64,000 nucleotides of DNA from Candidatus Fermentibacterota bacterium (GTDB lineage Bacteria > Fermentibacterota > Fermentibacteria > Fermentibacterales > Fermentibacteraceae). This document shows, piece by piece, positions 30,445 to 39,339 of the stretch; the first letter of the stretch is position 1; every line of letters starts with the position of its first letter. Under the pieces are notes generated by a model. That model searched no databases. It was not told where the DNA came from and saw only the letters and a list, made by a program, of their open reading frames with translations. The stretch is from assembly GCA_002748705.1 (NCBI GenBank), contig PDSZ01000020.1, positions 62,001 through 126,000 on the forward strand, given 5' to 3'. The translations under genes were made by a program, and so were the position numbers.

Positions 30445-30912
30445 ATGAGAAGAAACAGACCAAAGCGTAGAGAAATTCTGCCTGATGTGAGATACGGCAA
30501 TCTTGTGATAGCCAAATTCATCAACAACATCATGCTTCAGGGCAAGAGGTCAACTGCGGAAGCAATAGTTTACGGTGCTTTTGATATCATTGCCGAGAAG
30601 ACCGGACAGGATCCTGTAACGGTTTTCAACAAGGCCATGAACAATGTCCGCCCAACTCTGAAGGTCAAGAGCCGCCGAGTTGGAGGATCCACATACCAGG
30701 TTCCCATGGAGGTCCGTCCTGAGGAAAGAGACGCACTTGCCATGCGCTGGATAATTGGATACGCCAGAGGCCGCAGAGGCAAAACAATGCGTGAGAGACT
30801 TGCTGCAGAGTTCATGGAAGCTGCCAGAAACGAAGGCGCAAGCGTTAAGAAGAGGGAAGACACCCACAAAATGGCAGAGGCCAACAAGGCTTTCGCCCAC
30901 TACCGCTGGTAA
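30445..30912 (+). CDS. rpsG: 30S ribosomal protein uS7
   Basis: 155 residues. [39 protein letters not shown] and the beta-hairpin region [19 protein letters not shown] are diagnostic of S7, which organises the 30S head. Last gene of the block; a strong terminator follows instead of fusA. Confidence 0.98.
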   Translation: MRRNRPKRREILPDVRYGNLVIAKFINNIMLQGKRSTAEAIVYGAFDIIAEKTGQDPVTVFNKAMNNVRPTLKVKSRRVGGSTYQVPMEVRPEERDALAMRWIIGYARGRRGKTMRERLAAEFMEAARNEGASVKKREDTHKMAEANKAFAHYRW

Positions 30913-30934
30913 TCGTTCCCTGATATTTCGTTTA

Positions 30935-30967
30935 CCCCGTTCCCTTTTGAAGGGAGCGGGGTTTTTC
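30935..30967 (+). terminator. Rho-independent terminator after rpsG
   Basis: CCCCGTTCCCTT (30935-30946) pairs with AAGGGAGCGGGG (30950-30961), with one G-U pair, followed by TTTTTC. This closes the tuf-to-rpsG transcription block. Confidence 0.9.
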
Positions 30968-32003
30968 TTAGTACAGGTATTCCTGCTTCTCCCCATCTGA
31001 TTGTACCGACTCAGCCTTTCGAACTCCAGAGTGCCTGTATAAACTTTTTCCGGAATATGTATTCTGTATATACAGCAGCTGCCTAAGTTGCTCCTTCAAG
31101 CAGCGATTTTCGAAGGGACAGAGTGGAAATACTCAACACCATTCTCATAATTCAATAGGGTTTTCCCTTTGACGCAGGGAATCAGGATAAACTATTCCGG
31201 CGGGCAGAGAAATACATTGCTGACCGGCCCTGGCTGCCGGACTTGCAGAAGGATGACTATTGCAGACAGGGAGAGAACTGGAGAGCTGTTGCAGTAAAGC
31301 GAATCATTTTCTGAAAGATCGGCATTCGGTTATGAAGGAAGCAGAGGAAAACTTTCTTCATGTTGTTTCTGATGTTCATCTCAGATCAGAAGAGATTCTC
31401 CGCATAAAGATTGATATCCTTAATGTGATTTATGCATGCATTGGCTCAGGCGCAGGATGGGCAACAAAAGTGAACAGAAGGCGGACAATCCTCTACGGTC
31501 TTTAGATGATTGCGGCTGGAATGGCGTTGTTTCAATACATTAGCCTGTTGCCTGGGTCATGCTGTACAGGGTCACTTCCGTGAAGGCCGAGTGAAATATT
31601 CACTGAATAAAGTAAAGACCAGACTGCAGAAAACAAGCGGAACACTTATCAGTATGGTCTATCTGATAATTAATGCTGAAAGGCTGCTGAGGGGGTTTCA
31701 TTGTGCCATTGTTCACAGATAAAATGCCTGGATTACAGCGGAAAGCAGCTGGCCCAGCCAGGTAAGCTCTTGCAAGCTGGCAGCAGGCTATGGGCAGGAG
31801 AGAGGTGAACAACAAGCCCTTAATTGGGATTTGCATAAATGTAGTCTATATAATCTAATACTTTATGCATAGATAGAGATTGTTGATCTCTGATACACAC
31901 CTTTATGATGGAATATGAGTTCTTGTTTTCAGGGTTCTTGACACAGATTGATAAAACCGTAATTGTCTTTGTAAAGTAAGATCATAAAGGGTGGTGATTT
32001 CTT
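30968..32003. other. Gene-poor region with a transposase remnant
   Basis: About 1 kb between the rpsG terminator and the histidine kinase gene. Apart from the transposase fragment at 31510-31722 I see no supportable gene. An 81-codon open frame at 31260-31505 precedes the remnant and could be another decayed piece of the same element, but I recognise no motif in it. The last ~150 bases are AT-rich and may carry the kinase promoter. Confidence 0.5.
31510..31722 (+). pseudogene. C-terminal remnant of an IS5/IS1182-like transposase
   Basis: The open frame contains QGHFREGRVKYSLNKVKTRL followed by TSGTLISMVYLIINAERLL, which parallels the C-terminal block of IS5/IS1182-type DDE transposases (EGKFGEGKRRYGLxRIMAKLxxTSExxI...LVMNLEKxLR) containing the catalytic Glu context. 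No N-terminal two-thirds is present, so the element is dead. Family placement is from memory of the motif. Confidence 0.45.
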
Positions 32004-33922
32004 TTGGGGTGCAGTGAGAACACTGCCGGCATCAATCTTGTATTGTCGGCTCTTCATCAGACTGAAGAGGGAATTGAGATAACTGATCTCTCCGGCAAGA
32101 TTATCTTCGTCAATAGAGCCTTTGCAATTCTTCACGGGTATACAGAAAAAGAGGCAATAGGTTCAGACATCAGAATGTTTCATCCTGAAGAATTCAGGCC
32201 CAGGGTGGAAGAGATTATTGGTCATATTATTGGGAAAGGTTTTTTAAAGGTGAAGTAGCCCGCCTTCGAAAAGATGGAAGCACCTTTCCCTCTACCACCA
32301 GATGTACCACTGTTCTTGATGAAGAAGGCAACCCGATTGCTATTATAGGCGTTGTAGTAGACATATCTGAATTGCAGTCAGTTATAAAAGAGCTGGATAA
32401 TGCCCGTGAAATGCTGAAAAATGTTCTGGATGCAATACCTGACATCATAGGAGTTCAGGATACTGAGTACGGAATTATCAGCTACAACAAAGCAGGATAC
32501 AGATTTCTGGGCCTCACTCCTGAGGAAACAAAAGGGAAAAAATGCTATGAGCTTATAGGTGAAAGTCATCCATGTAAGGAGTGTGCTGCATCTCTTACCT
32601 ATGACACACACAAATTAGAACGAATGGAAAAGTACTTGCCTGATATGCATTGCTGGCTGGATGTCAGAACATATCCTGTTCTTAATAGAGAAGGTAAACT
32701 GGTTCAAGTCATTGATCACATCAGAGATATCACAGAACGAAAAGAAGCTGAGATAAGGAATACGAAACTGGAGGAGCAGATCAGATCCACACAGAAGCTG
32801 GAAAGCCTTGGGGTTCTTGCAGGGGGCATTGCTCATGATTTCAACAACATTCTCATGGCAATAATGGGAAATGCAGAGATGGCCCTTCATGACATAGATC
32901 TATCCATGGAAACAGAAGGTTATCTTAGAGATATTCTTTCAGCTTCAAAGCGGGCTTCCGGTCTTACAAAGCAGATGCTTGACTATTCAGGAAGAAATGA
33001 ACCGAAGAGTAAACCAGTGGATGTGAATCAGGTAATTCAGGATACCGGAATGATGCTCAGTGTTTCTGTTTCGCGGAAAACAACTCTTGAATACGATTTG
33101 GCAGCGAATCTGCCTGATGTTTTCGCAGATCCTGTGCAGCAGCTCCAGCAGGTTATTATGAACCTGATGACCAATGCTTCTGAGGCGCTGGAAAACAAGC
33201 CTGGAACAGTAAAGCTTTCCACAGCTCTCAAGTTATGCAGGGCCGGTGAGCTTAACGAGACTTTTGTCAATGACGATCTAACGCCGGGGAACTATGTGAT
33301 AATAAAGGTATCTGATACCGGTAAAGGAATGGACAGTAAAACACTTTCCAGAGTATTCGATCCCTTCTTTTCCACGAAGTTTACAGGACGAGGGCTTGGG
33401 CTTGCAGCAGTTCTTGGAGTAATAAGAGCCCATAAGGGCGCTATTGAGGTTACTTCCGAAGAGGGCAAAGGGTCCGTATTTACAGTTTATCTGCCTGCAT
33501 GCTCTGAATACCGTCGAAAGAATAAGAAGAAGGCTGCAATAAAACCTTCCAGCGGAGAGGGGCACATCCTGCTGGTTGATGATGAAGATTCGGTGAAAGA
33601 GATTACCGGTAAGATGCTTTCTCTGCTGGGGTATTCAGTTGATTTTGCTTCTGACGGCAGAGAAGCTCTGGAGAAATACAGGAATGATCCGGAACGATTC
33701 GCATGTGTTATACTGGATCTTACAATGCCTGTAATGGACGGTGCAGAAGCCTTTCGGAGAATACTTGAGCTGAACTCTGAGGCAAAAATAATTGTATCCA
33801 CCGGTTATACGGAAGACGCTGTCATTAAGGAATACAGTGATCTTAATATCGCCGGTATGCTTCAGAAACCGTATTCTCTCAGCGATGTCTCTCAAGTTGT
33901 GAAAAAAGTTCTGATGAAGTGA
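32004..33922 (+). CDS. PAS-PAS hybrid histidine kinase/response regulator, split by a -1 frameshift
   Basis: Two frames (32004-32258, then continuing to 33922) read as one ~639-residue protein if the ribosome shifts -1 at 32240-32246. Domains in order: PAS1 (ITDLSGKIIFVNRAFAILHGYTEKEAIG... then GEVARLRKDGSTFP across the shift), PAS2 with PAC ending DITERKEAE, a phosphoacceptor helix SLGVLAGGIAHDFNNILMAI, HATPase (N-box MNLMTNASEAL, G1 VSDTGKGMD, FDPFFSTKFTGRGLGL), and a C-terminal receiver (HILLVDDE, phosphoacceptor Asp in ILDLTMPVMDG, Lys in QKPYS). There is no membrane segment, so it is a cytosolic sensor. The start is a TTG (32004) and is uncertain. A simple disabling indel is the alternative. 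Confidence 0.8.
32240..32246 (+). promoter_or_regulatory. Slippery heptamer T_TTT_TTA (candidate -1 frameshift site)
   Basis: In the upstream zero frame the codons are GGT TTT TTA, exactly the X_XXY_YYZ arrangement. Slipping back one base continues as TTT TTT AAA GGT GAA, giving FFKGEVARL, which is the expected PAS sequence. The zero frame stops at TAG 32256-32258. Nearby complementary segments (GGGAAAGG 32232-32239 with CCTTTCCC 32283-32290; AAAGGTG 32246-32252 with CACCTTT 32281-32287) could fold, but the spacing is not that of a classic stimulatory stem. Confidence 0.4.
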
Positions 33923-33950
33923 GACCGCCTGTTTTTCCAGGCGGCCTCTC
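33921..33950. terminator. Hairpin between convergent genes
   Basis: GAGA-CCGCCTG pairs with CAGGCGG-(CC)-TCTC around a TTTTTC loop, midway between the kinase stop and the transaminase stop. No clear U-tract on either strand, so it may be a weak bidirectional terminator. Confidence 0.5.
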
Positions 33951-33961
33951 TGATAAGATTT

Positions 33962-35284
33962 CTAAAGAACTTCCTGCATTGATTTTCCGATTATAGCCAT
34001 AGCCTTATCTACTTCTTCGGAAGTTATGTTGAGAGGAGGCCTGAACCTTATGGTCCTGTCTCCACAGGGAAGGATAATGGCACCGTTTTCCAGTATTTTG
34101 GAAACCAGAGCATTTCTCTTCTCTCCGTTCTCAAGGTCAAATGCTATCATAAGCCCTCTGCCGCGGATGTTTGAAACCTTGCCCTTGTTTTCAGCTGCAA
34201 GGGCATTCAGCCCCTCAATTACCTGATTATGCCTGGTTCTCACATTCTCAAGAACATTCTCTTCTACCATGACTTCAAGGTATCTGGTGCATCTGACCAT
34301 GTCCACCAGATTGCCGCCCCAGGTAGAATTGATTCTGCTGGACTCGTGGAAGACATTGTTCTCAACTTCATCTACTCTTCTGTTGCATGCGATACCGCAG
34401 ACCTGTGCCTTCTTGCCGAAGCAGAAAATATCAGGCTCTACGCCAAGGGACTGCCATGCCCACCATTCCCCTGAAAGGCCCATACCGCTCTGAACCTCAT
34501 CAAAGATAAGAAGGAACTCATGCTTGTCAGCCCTCTCTCTGAGTGCCTGAAGGAATTCAGGACGGAAGTGGTTGTCTCCGCCTTCTCCCTGAATGGGTTC
34601 AACAATAAGGCAGGCTATATCATAACCGTGTGCCTTTATTGCATCATCTATCTGAGCAAGGGTTTTTTCTTCAGCAGCTTTTACTGCATTCAGGTTCTCC
34701 TCAAGAGGGAAAGTTACAGCAGGCGAGTCTACTCTGGGCCAGTCAAAAAGCGGAAAGTACATGTATTTTCTCGGATCTGCCGTATTGGTCAGGCTCAGAG
34801 TGTATCCTGATCTTCCGTGAAAAGCCTTTTTGAAGTGAATGACCTTTGTGCCGAGCTTTTCCCCTCTTCCGGCGGCGATGTTCTTGCGAACCTTCCAGTC
34901 GAATGCGGTTTTCAGCGCGTTCTCAACAGCGAGGGCTCCACCGGAAACAAAGAAAAGATAAGGGTGGCTGTCAGGAATGACAGTGTTTGCAAAGGTGTCT
35001 ACAAAAACAGCCATCTCTTCAGTGTAGAAATCGCTGTTTGAAGGCTTGTTGACAGCCACTTCCGAAATGTGTTTCTTCCATTCATCATTGGCAAGAGAAG
35101 GGTGGTTGAAACCAAGGGGAGCACTTGCAAAGAAACTGAACAGATCCAGATAGTCACGGCCTGTCGCAGCATCTCTGATGTAGCTGCCCCTGCTGTTTCT
35201 AAGGTCAAGGGTCATGTCGTAACCATCTGCCAGCATATGCTTGCCGATGGTGGATTTTACTTCATTTGCAGGAATGTGTTTCAT
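33962..35284 (-). CDS. lat: L-lysine 6-transaminase
   Basis: 440 residues, class III PLP-dependent aminotransferase. The combination of FSFFASAPLGFNHP, SGGALAVENALKTAFDWK, KKAFHGRSGYTLSLTNT, LIFDEVQSGMGLSGEWWAW and FGKKAQVCG (PLP lysine) is that of lysine 6-transaminase (LAT), which moves the epsilon-amino group of lysine to 2-oxoglutarate, yielding a semialdehyde that cyclises to piperideine-6-carboxylate. A dehydrogenase partner is not adjacent. The gene is monocistronic, divergent from the ptb-like operon and convergent with the kinase. Confidence 0.88.
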   Translation of the reverse strand: MKHIPANEVKSTIGKHMLADGYDMTLDLRNSRGSYIRDAATGRDYLDLFSFFASAPLGFNHPSLANDEWKKHISEVAVNKPSNSDFYTEEMAVFVDTFANTVIPDSHPYLFFVSGGALAVENALKTAFDWKVRKNIAAGRGEKLGTKVIHFKKAFHGRSGYTLSLTNTADPRKYMYFPLFDWPRVDSPAVTFPLEENLNAVKAAEEKTLAQIDDAIKAHGYDIACLIVEPIQGEGGDNHFRPEFLQALRERADKHEFLLIFDEVQSGMGLSGEWWAWQSLGVEPDIFCFGKKAQVCGIACNRRVDEVENNVFHESSRINSTWGGNLVDMVRCTRYLEVMVEENVLENVRTRHNQVIEGLNALAAENKGKVSNIRGRGLMIAFDLENGEKRNALVSKILENGAIILPCGDRTIRFRPPLNITSEEVDKAMAIIGKSMQEVL

Positions 35285-35519
35285 TAAGGCCTCCGAATTT
35301 TTAAACTCTGATTCCGGTACTGCCTGATGGCAGTTTTCAATGATTGTATGAACTCAATTTGTCAGTCAAATCTGAACGGCAGGCAAGGTATTGTCAACCA
35401 GCCGGTAATGTGGCATCAGAAATACCGTTTACCTATATTTCAAGTTGGGCAGTGCCCGATCTTGAATTAGCTTTCAAAGTTTTAATAAGACCAGATATTA
35501 CAATGACGAAAGGCAGGTT

Positions 35520-36440
35520 ATGGAGCCCATTCGCAGTCTTGAACAGCTGAAAAAGCATGCAAAAGATCTCCCTTCAAGTGTTGTGTCCGTGGTTAGAGCT
35601 GATGAGGTGGAAACCCTTACAGCTGTTAAAGAAGCAGTTGAAGGAGGTATGGTTGACTGTATTCTTGTCGGTCCTGAAGAGGGAATCAGAAAAGCTGCAG
35701 CTGAAGCCGATTTCGATATTTCCGAAATCAGAATAGTACACGCAGAGGGAGACAAGGAAAGTGCAGAGAAGGGTGTTGAGCTTGTAAGAAACGGCGAAGC
35801 CCAGGTTCTTATGAAGGGTCTTGTGGCAACAAGCACATTCCTCAAGGCTCTCCTTGACAAGGAGCACGGTCTCAGAGGTGAAGGGCTTCTCAGCCATGTG
35901 GCCGCCTTTGACATACCTTCTTATTCCAAGCTTCTTCTGGTGACAGATGCCGCCATGAACATCGCACCGGATTTTGAGCAGAAGAGGCAGATTCTGAAGA
36001 ATGCTGTTATCGTTGGAAAGGCTTTAGGGCTTGAAACTCCCAAGTGCACATATGTCTGTGCCAAGGAAGTTCCCTACGAGAAGATGCCCTGCACCCTTGA
36101 AGCGGCAGAGATGAAGAAGCTGGCAGAGAAAGGTGAGTTCGGGGACATCCTCTTTGACGGCCCGCTTGCCCTTGACCTGGCAGTTTCTCCTGTGGCGGTA
36201 AAAATCAAGAAAATAGAGAGCCCTGTTGCCGGTGATGCGGATATTGTTCTGATGCCGGATATTGAAGCTGGAAATGTCCTCTACAAGGGCCTTATTTTCC
36301 TGGCCAATTCCGAGCTTGGAGCTGTTGTCATGGGGGCCAGAAACCCGGTGGTACTCACAAGCCGCGCAGACAGCGCTGAGAGCAAGCTCTGCAGCATCGT
36401 GCTCAGCGGTATTGTTGCTGCCTACCAGGGAAGACAGTAA
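35520..36440 (+). CDS. ptb: Phosphate butyryl/acetyltransferase family protein
   Basis: 306 residues. Phosphate acyltransferases interconvert acyl-CoA and acyl-phosphate for ATP generation during fermentation. GEAQVLMKGLVATSTFLKALLDKEHGLR, SHVAAFDIPSYSKLLLVTDAAMNIAPDFEQK and the C-terminal ARNPVVLTSRADSAESKLCSI block match phosphate butyryltransferase rather than Pta. No butyrate kinase gene is in the window, so acyl specificity is unsure. First gene of a long operon; its stop overlaps the rpiB start as TAATG. Confidence 0.85.
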   Translation: MEPIRSLEQLKKHAKDLPSSVVSVVRADEVETLTAVKEAVEGGMVDCILVGPEEGIRKAAAEADFDISEIRIVHAEGDKESAEKGVELVRNGEAQVLMKGLVATSTFLKALLDKEHGLRGEGLLSHVAAFDIPSYSKLLLVTDAAMNIAPDFEQKRQILKNAVIVGKALGLETPKCTYVCAKEVPYEKMPCTLEAAEMKKLAEKGEFGDILFDGPLALDLAVSPVAVKIKKIESPVAGDADIVLMPDIEAGNVLYKGLIFLANSELGAVVMGARNPVVLTSRADSAESKLCSIVLSGIVAAYQGRQ

Positions 36441-36877
36441 TGAAGCTGCTTCTTGCAAGCGATCACGCCGGATATGCCCTGAAGGCGCTGCTTGTGGAGA
36501 AGCTGGAAGCGGAGGGGCACCAGGTCACCGATCTGGGCCCCTTCTCTACTGACTCGGTTGATTACCCTGATTACGCCGCAGATCTCTGTGAATCTCTGCT
36601 GGAAGGAAAAGCAGAGAGAGGAATACTGGTTTGCAATTCAGGAGTGGGAATGAGTATTGCCGCCAACAGGTTCAAAGGGATAAGGGCAGCCCTTTGCCTG
36701 TTTCCCCGAATGGCTCAGTACGCCAGGTGGCACAACGATGCCAATGTACTGGTTCTCGGAGGAGGCTTTACAGGCTTTTTTCTCGCTTCCGAGATAACTG
36801 ATGCTTTTCTGAAAGAACACTTTGAAGGCGGCAGGCACAAACGAAGAACCGACAAGTTCGACATTCGAAAAGAGTAA
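36440..36877 (+). CDS. rpiB: Ribose-5-phosphate isomerase B
   Basis: 145 residues. LLLASDHAGYALKALLVEKL at the N-terminus and GILVCNSGVGMSIAANRFKGIRAALC, including the catalytic Cys, define the RpiB/LacAB family that interconverts ribose-5-phosphate and ribulose-5-phosphate. Ribulose-5-phosphate is a substrate of RibBA further down the same operon. Coupled to the ptb-like gene by TAATG. Confidence 0.92.
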   Translation: MKLLLASDHAGYALKALLVEKLEAEGHQVTDLGPFSTDSVDYPDYAADLCESLLEGKAERGILVCNSGVGMSIAANRFKGIRAALCLFPRMAQYARWHNDANVLVLGGGFTGFFLASEITDAFLKEHFEGGRHKRRTDKFDIRKE

Positions 36878-36878
36878 C

Positions 36879-37928
36879 ATGATAGACCTGATCTGCGGTG
36901 CCAGACCCAACTTCATGAAAGTTGATCCCATTATTCGCAGCCTGAAAACACCGGTAAGGCTGGTTCACACAGGGCAGCATTACGACTATTCCATGTCAGG
37001 TAGTTTTTTTGATCAGCTTGGTCTTCCCAGACCTGACATAAATCTGGGCGTGGGAAGCTCGACTGTAACAGTTCAGACTGCAGAGATAATGAAGGCCTAC
37101 GAACCGGTTTTCATTCAGGGTAAACCTGATGCAGTGGTTGTGGTAGGAGATGTGAACTCCACTCTGGCCTGTGTTCTTACAGCTGTCCGTTACAGTACTC
37201 CCACAGTTCATGTGGAAGCCGGTCTCAGGAGTTTTGACAGAACCATGCCTGAGGAAATAAACAGACTTCTTACCGACCAGATAAGCGATATGCTTCTGAT
37301 TACCAGCAGCGAGGCCAGGGATAACCTTCTCAGAGAAGGCAGACCGGAGAGCGCCATAAGCATGGTTGGTAATCCGATGATAGACACCCTCTTCCGACTT
37401 CTTCCGGAAGCTGAGAAGATTGCTGTTCCAGAAGGCGACTACGGTCTGGTTACCCTCCACAGACCGGGAAATGTGGATGAGCGGGAAAAGCTTGGGGAAA
37501 TACTCAGGGCTCTCGGTTCACTTTCACCTGTGAAGCTTGTTTTTCCTGCCCATCCAAGAACTGTGAAGAACATGGAGAAATGGGGATTGAGCCGGATTAT
37601 ACCTGATAATCTTGAGATTGTTAAACCGATGGATTACCTGAAATTTATCAGGCATCAGCAGGGAGCCGCAGTTGTAATAACAGATTCAGGGGGGGTGCAG
37701 GAGGAAACCTCAGTGATGGGTGTTCCTTGTGTAACAGTCAGGCCCAACACCGAGAGACCTGTAACATGTACCCTTGGAACGAACATTCTCTGTCCTGAAC
37801 CTGGAGGAATATCTGATGCTGTAAGGGAACAGATAGATAAGCGGCCTGGTGAACCTCCGGTTATTCCCATGTGGGATGGGAAAGCCGGTTCCAGAATCGC
37901 TGATGTTATTGAAAGGTTGCTGAAATGA
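36879..37928 (+). CDS. wecB: UDP-N-acetylglucosamine 2-epimerase (non-hydrolysing)
   Basis: About 349 residues from the ATG at 36879, one base after the rpiB stop; in-frame ATG at 36822 would overlap rpiB by 56 bases and is rejected. GARPNFMKVDPIIRSL, TGQHYDYSMS, VVGDVNSTLA, HVEAGLRSFDRTMPEEINR and ITDSGGVQEET are the WecB motifs. The enzyme makes UDP-ManNAc for surface glycans, fitting the glycosyltransferases elsewhere. Its stop overlaps the following lipoprotein start (ATGA). Confidence 0.93.
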   Translation: MIDLICGARPNFMKVDPIIRSLKTPVRLVHTGQHYDYSMSGSFFDQLGLPRPDINLGVGSSTVTVQTAEIMKAYEPVFIQGKPDAVVVVGDVNSTLACVLTAVRYSTPTVHVEAGLRSFDRTMPEEINRLLTDQISDMLLITSSEARDNLLREGRPESAISMVGNPMIDTLFRLLPEAEKIAVPEGDYGLVTLHRPGNVDEREKLGEILRALGSLSPVKLVFPAHPRTVKNMEKWGLSRIIPDNLEIVKPMDYLKFIRHQQGAAVVITDSGGVQEETSVMGVPCVTVRPNTERPVTCTLGTNILCPEPGGISDAVREQIDKRPGEPPVIPMWDGKAGSRIADVIERLLK

Positions 37929-39334
37929 AAAAGACCGCAGCAGTGATACCGATTCTTGTGTTGTGCCTGGGGGCATGTGGCGGGAATGAAACAGAAGTTT
38001 CTGCAGAAACATGGGCTACAGCTGACTATCAGAAGTTCGCAGTTGCCCTTCAGGGCGAAGATGTGGGCTACATGACAATGGCCACCGAACAGGTCGGGGA
38101 TTCTCTCCTAGTAACACAGAGAATGGAATGGCACCTGCTTCTCATGGGCACCACCAGAACTGTAACAATGGATGTCACCTCCAGAACAGGTCTTGATATG
38201 GATCTGGGATACATGGACATGACCATGTCAGACGGAACATCTCTCATTCAGGCCACTGCTGTGAGAACTGGTAACTCGGTTGAAACAACACTGAATACAT
38301 CCGGAAGAGAAATAAGCTACACTAATGAGTTTGAAGGAGATTTCCTCCCTGCTTTTGTGGATCTGGCAAGTGCAATGATGGAATGGCACCCAGGTGATGA
38401 GCGGGTCTTTCCCACTTTTGACCCGTCTACCGGAATGCTCTTTGAAGCAACGGTAACATGTGAAGCCATTGAAGCGGTTTCCCTGATGGGGGATACTGTA
38501 GATGCTGCTAAACTGGTTATTTCCCAGCAGGGCATGAGAAACTCTGTATGGGTTTATCAGGGTCAGATCGTAAGAGAAGAGGAAACCGGTATGGGTATGC
38601 TTCTCACAAGGGTTGCCCCTGAAACCGAGGATAATATTGTTCCTTCCAGCGACCTTTATGAGGTTTACGCGGTTACCTCCAACACAGTATCCGATCCGAG
38701 AGCCACAGGCAGCAGGGTATGGATGCTTCAGGGAGAGATTGACTGGTCGGATTTCCAGCTGGACTATCCAGGTCTTCAGACCGCTGAAGACGGACCGGTG
38801 ATAACTGTTACCTCCACCATTCCATCTGATCCTGTTCCATTTCCTGTAGAATCAGAGGAACTGAATGAATTCCTGCAGCCGGAATCCATGATACAGAGTG
38901 ATGATCCTGCCATAAGAGCGCTGGCAGACAGTCTTACTGAAGGAGCCGGCAACGCATGGGAAGCAGCTCTTGCAATTTCAGGTTTCGTGGACAGAGCAGT
39001 GGACAATGTCCCCACTGTTTCACTTCCGTCAGCAGTGGATGTGCTGGACAACCTCAGAGGCGACTGTAACGAGCATACCATTCTTACAGTTGCTCTCTGC
39101 CGTGCTGCAGGAATACCTGCAGTGACATGTGCAGGGGTTGTCTATGTGGACAACGGCATCTTCGGATACCATGCATGGCCTGCTGTATGGGTAGGTGAGT
39201 GGGTTGCGATAGATCCAACTTTCCGCCAGCAGCTGGCTGATGTGACACACATAATTCTGGCCCAGGGAAGCCTTGAGGCCCAGTATGTGGTTAACGGTGT
39301 TCTTGGAAGGCTTACTATAGAGGAAGTCGAGTAG
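37925..39334 (+). CDS. Lipoprotein with transglutaminase-like cysteine-protease domain
   Basis: 469 residues. Signal peptide with lipobox CLGAC (Cys18). Residues ~20-320 form a beta-rich domain typical of the N-terminal part of transglutaminase-like outer proteins. The C-terminal domain contains the triad Cys in LRGDCNEHT, His in GYHAWPAVWV and Asp in AIDPTF. Such proteins hydrolyse or cross-link amide bonds at the cell surface. Located in the operon upstream of the riboflavin genes without obvious functional link. Confidence 0.85.
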   Translation: MKKTAAVIPILVLCLGACGGNETEVSAETWATADYQKFAVALQGEDVGYMTMATEQVGDSLLVTQRMEWHLLLMGTTRTVTMDVTSRTGLDMDLGYMDMTMSDGTSLIQATAVRTGNSVETTLNTSGREISYTNEFEGDFLPAFVDLASAMMEWHPGDERVFPTFDPSTGMLFEATVTCEAIEAVSLMGDTVDAAKLVISQQGMRNSVWVYQGQIVREEETGMGMLLTRVAPETEDNIVPSSDLYEVYAVTSNTVSDPRATGSRVWMLQGEIDWSDFQLDYPGLQTAEDGPVITVTSTIPSDPVPFPVESEELNEFLQPESMIQSDDPAIRALADSLTEGAGNAWEAALAISGFVDRAVDNVPTVSLPSAVDVLDNLRGDCNEHTILTVALCRAAGIPAVTCAGVVYVDNGIFGYHAWPAVWVGEWVAIDPTFRQQLADVTHIILAQGSLEAQYVVNGVLGRLTIEEVE

Positions 39335-39339
39335 CATCC

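Noticed and set aside
31260..31505. 81-codon open frame as a gene
   Set aside because: No motif, no clear ribosome-binding site and an unnatural composition; possibly part of the decayed element beside it.
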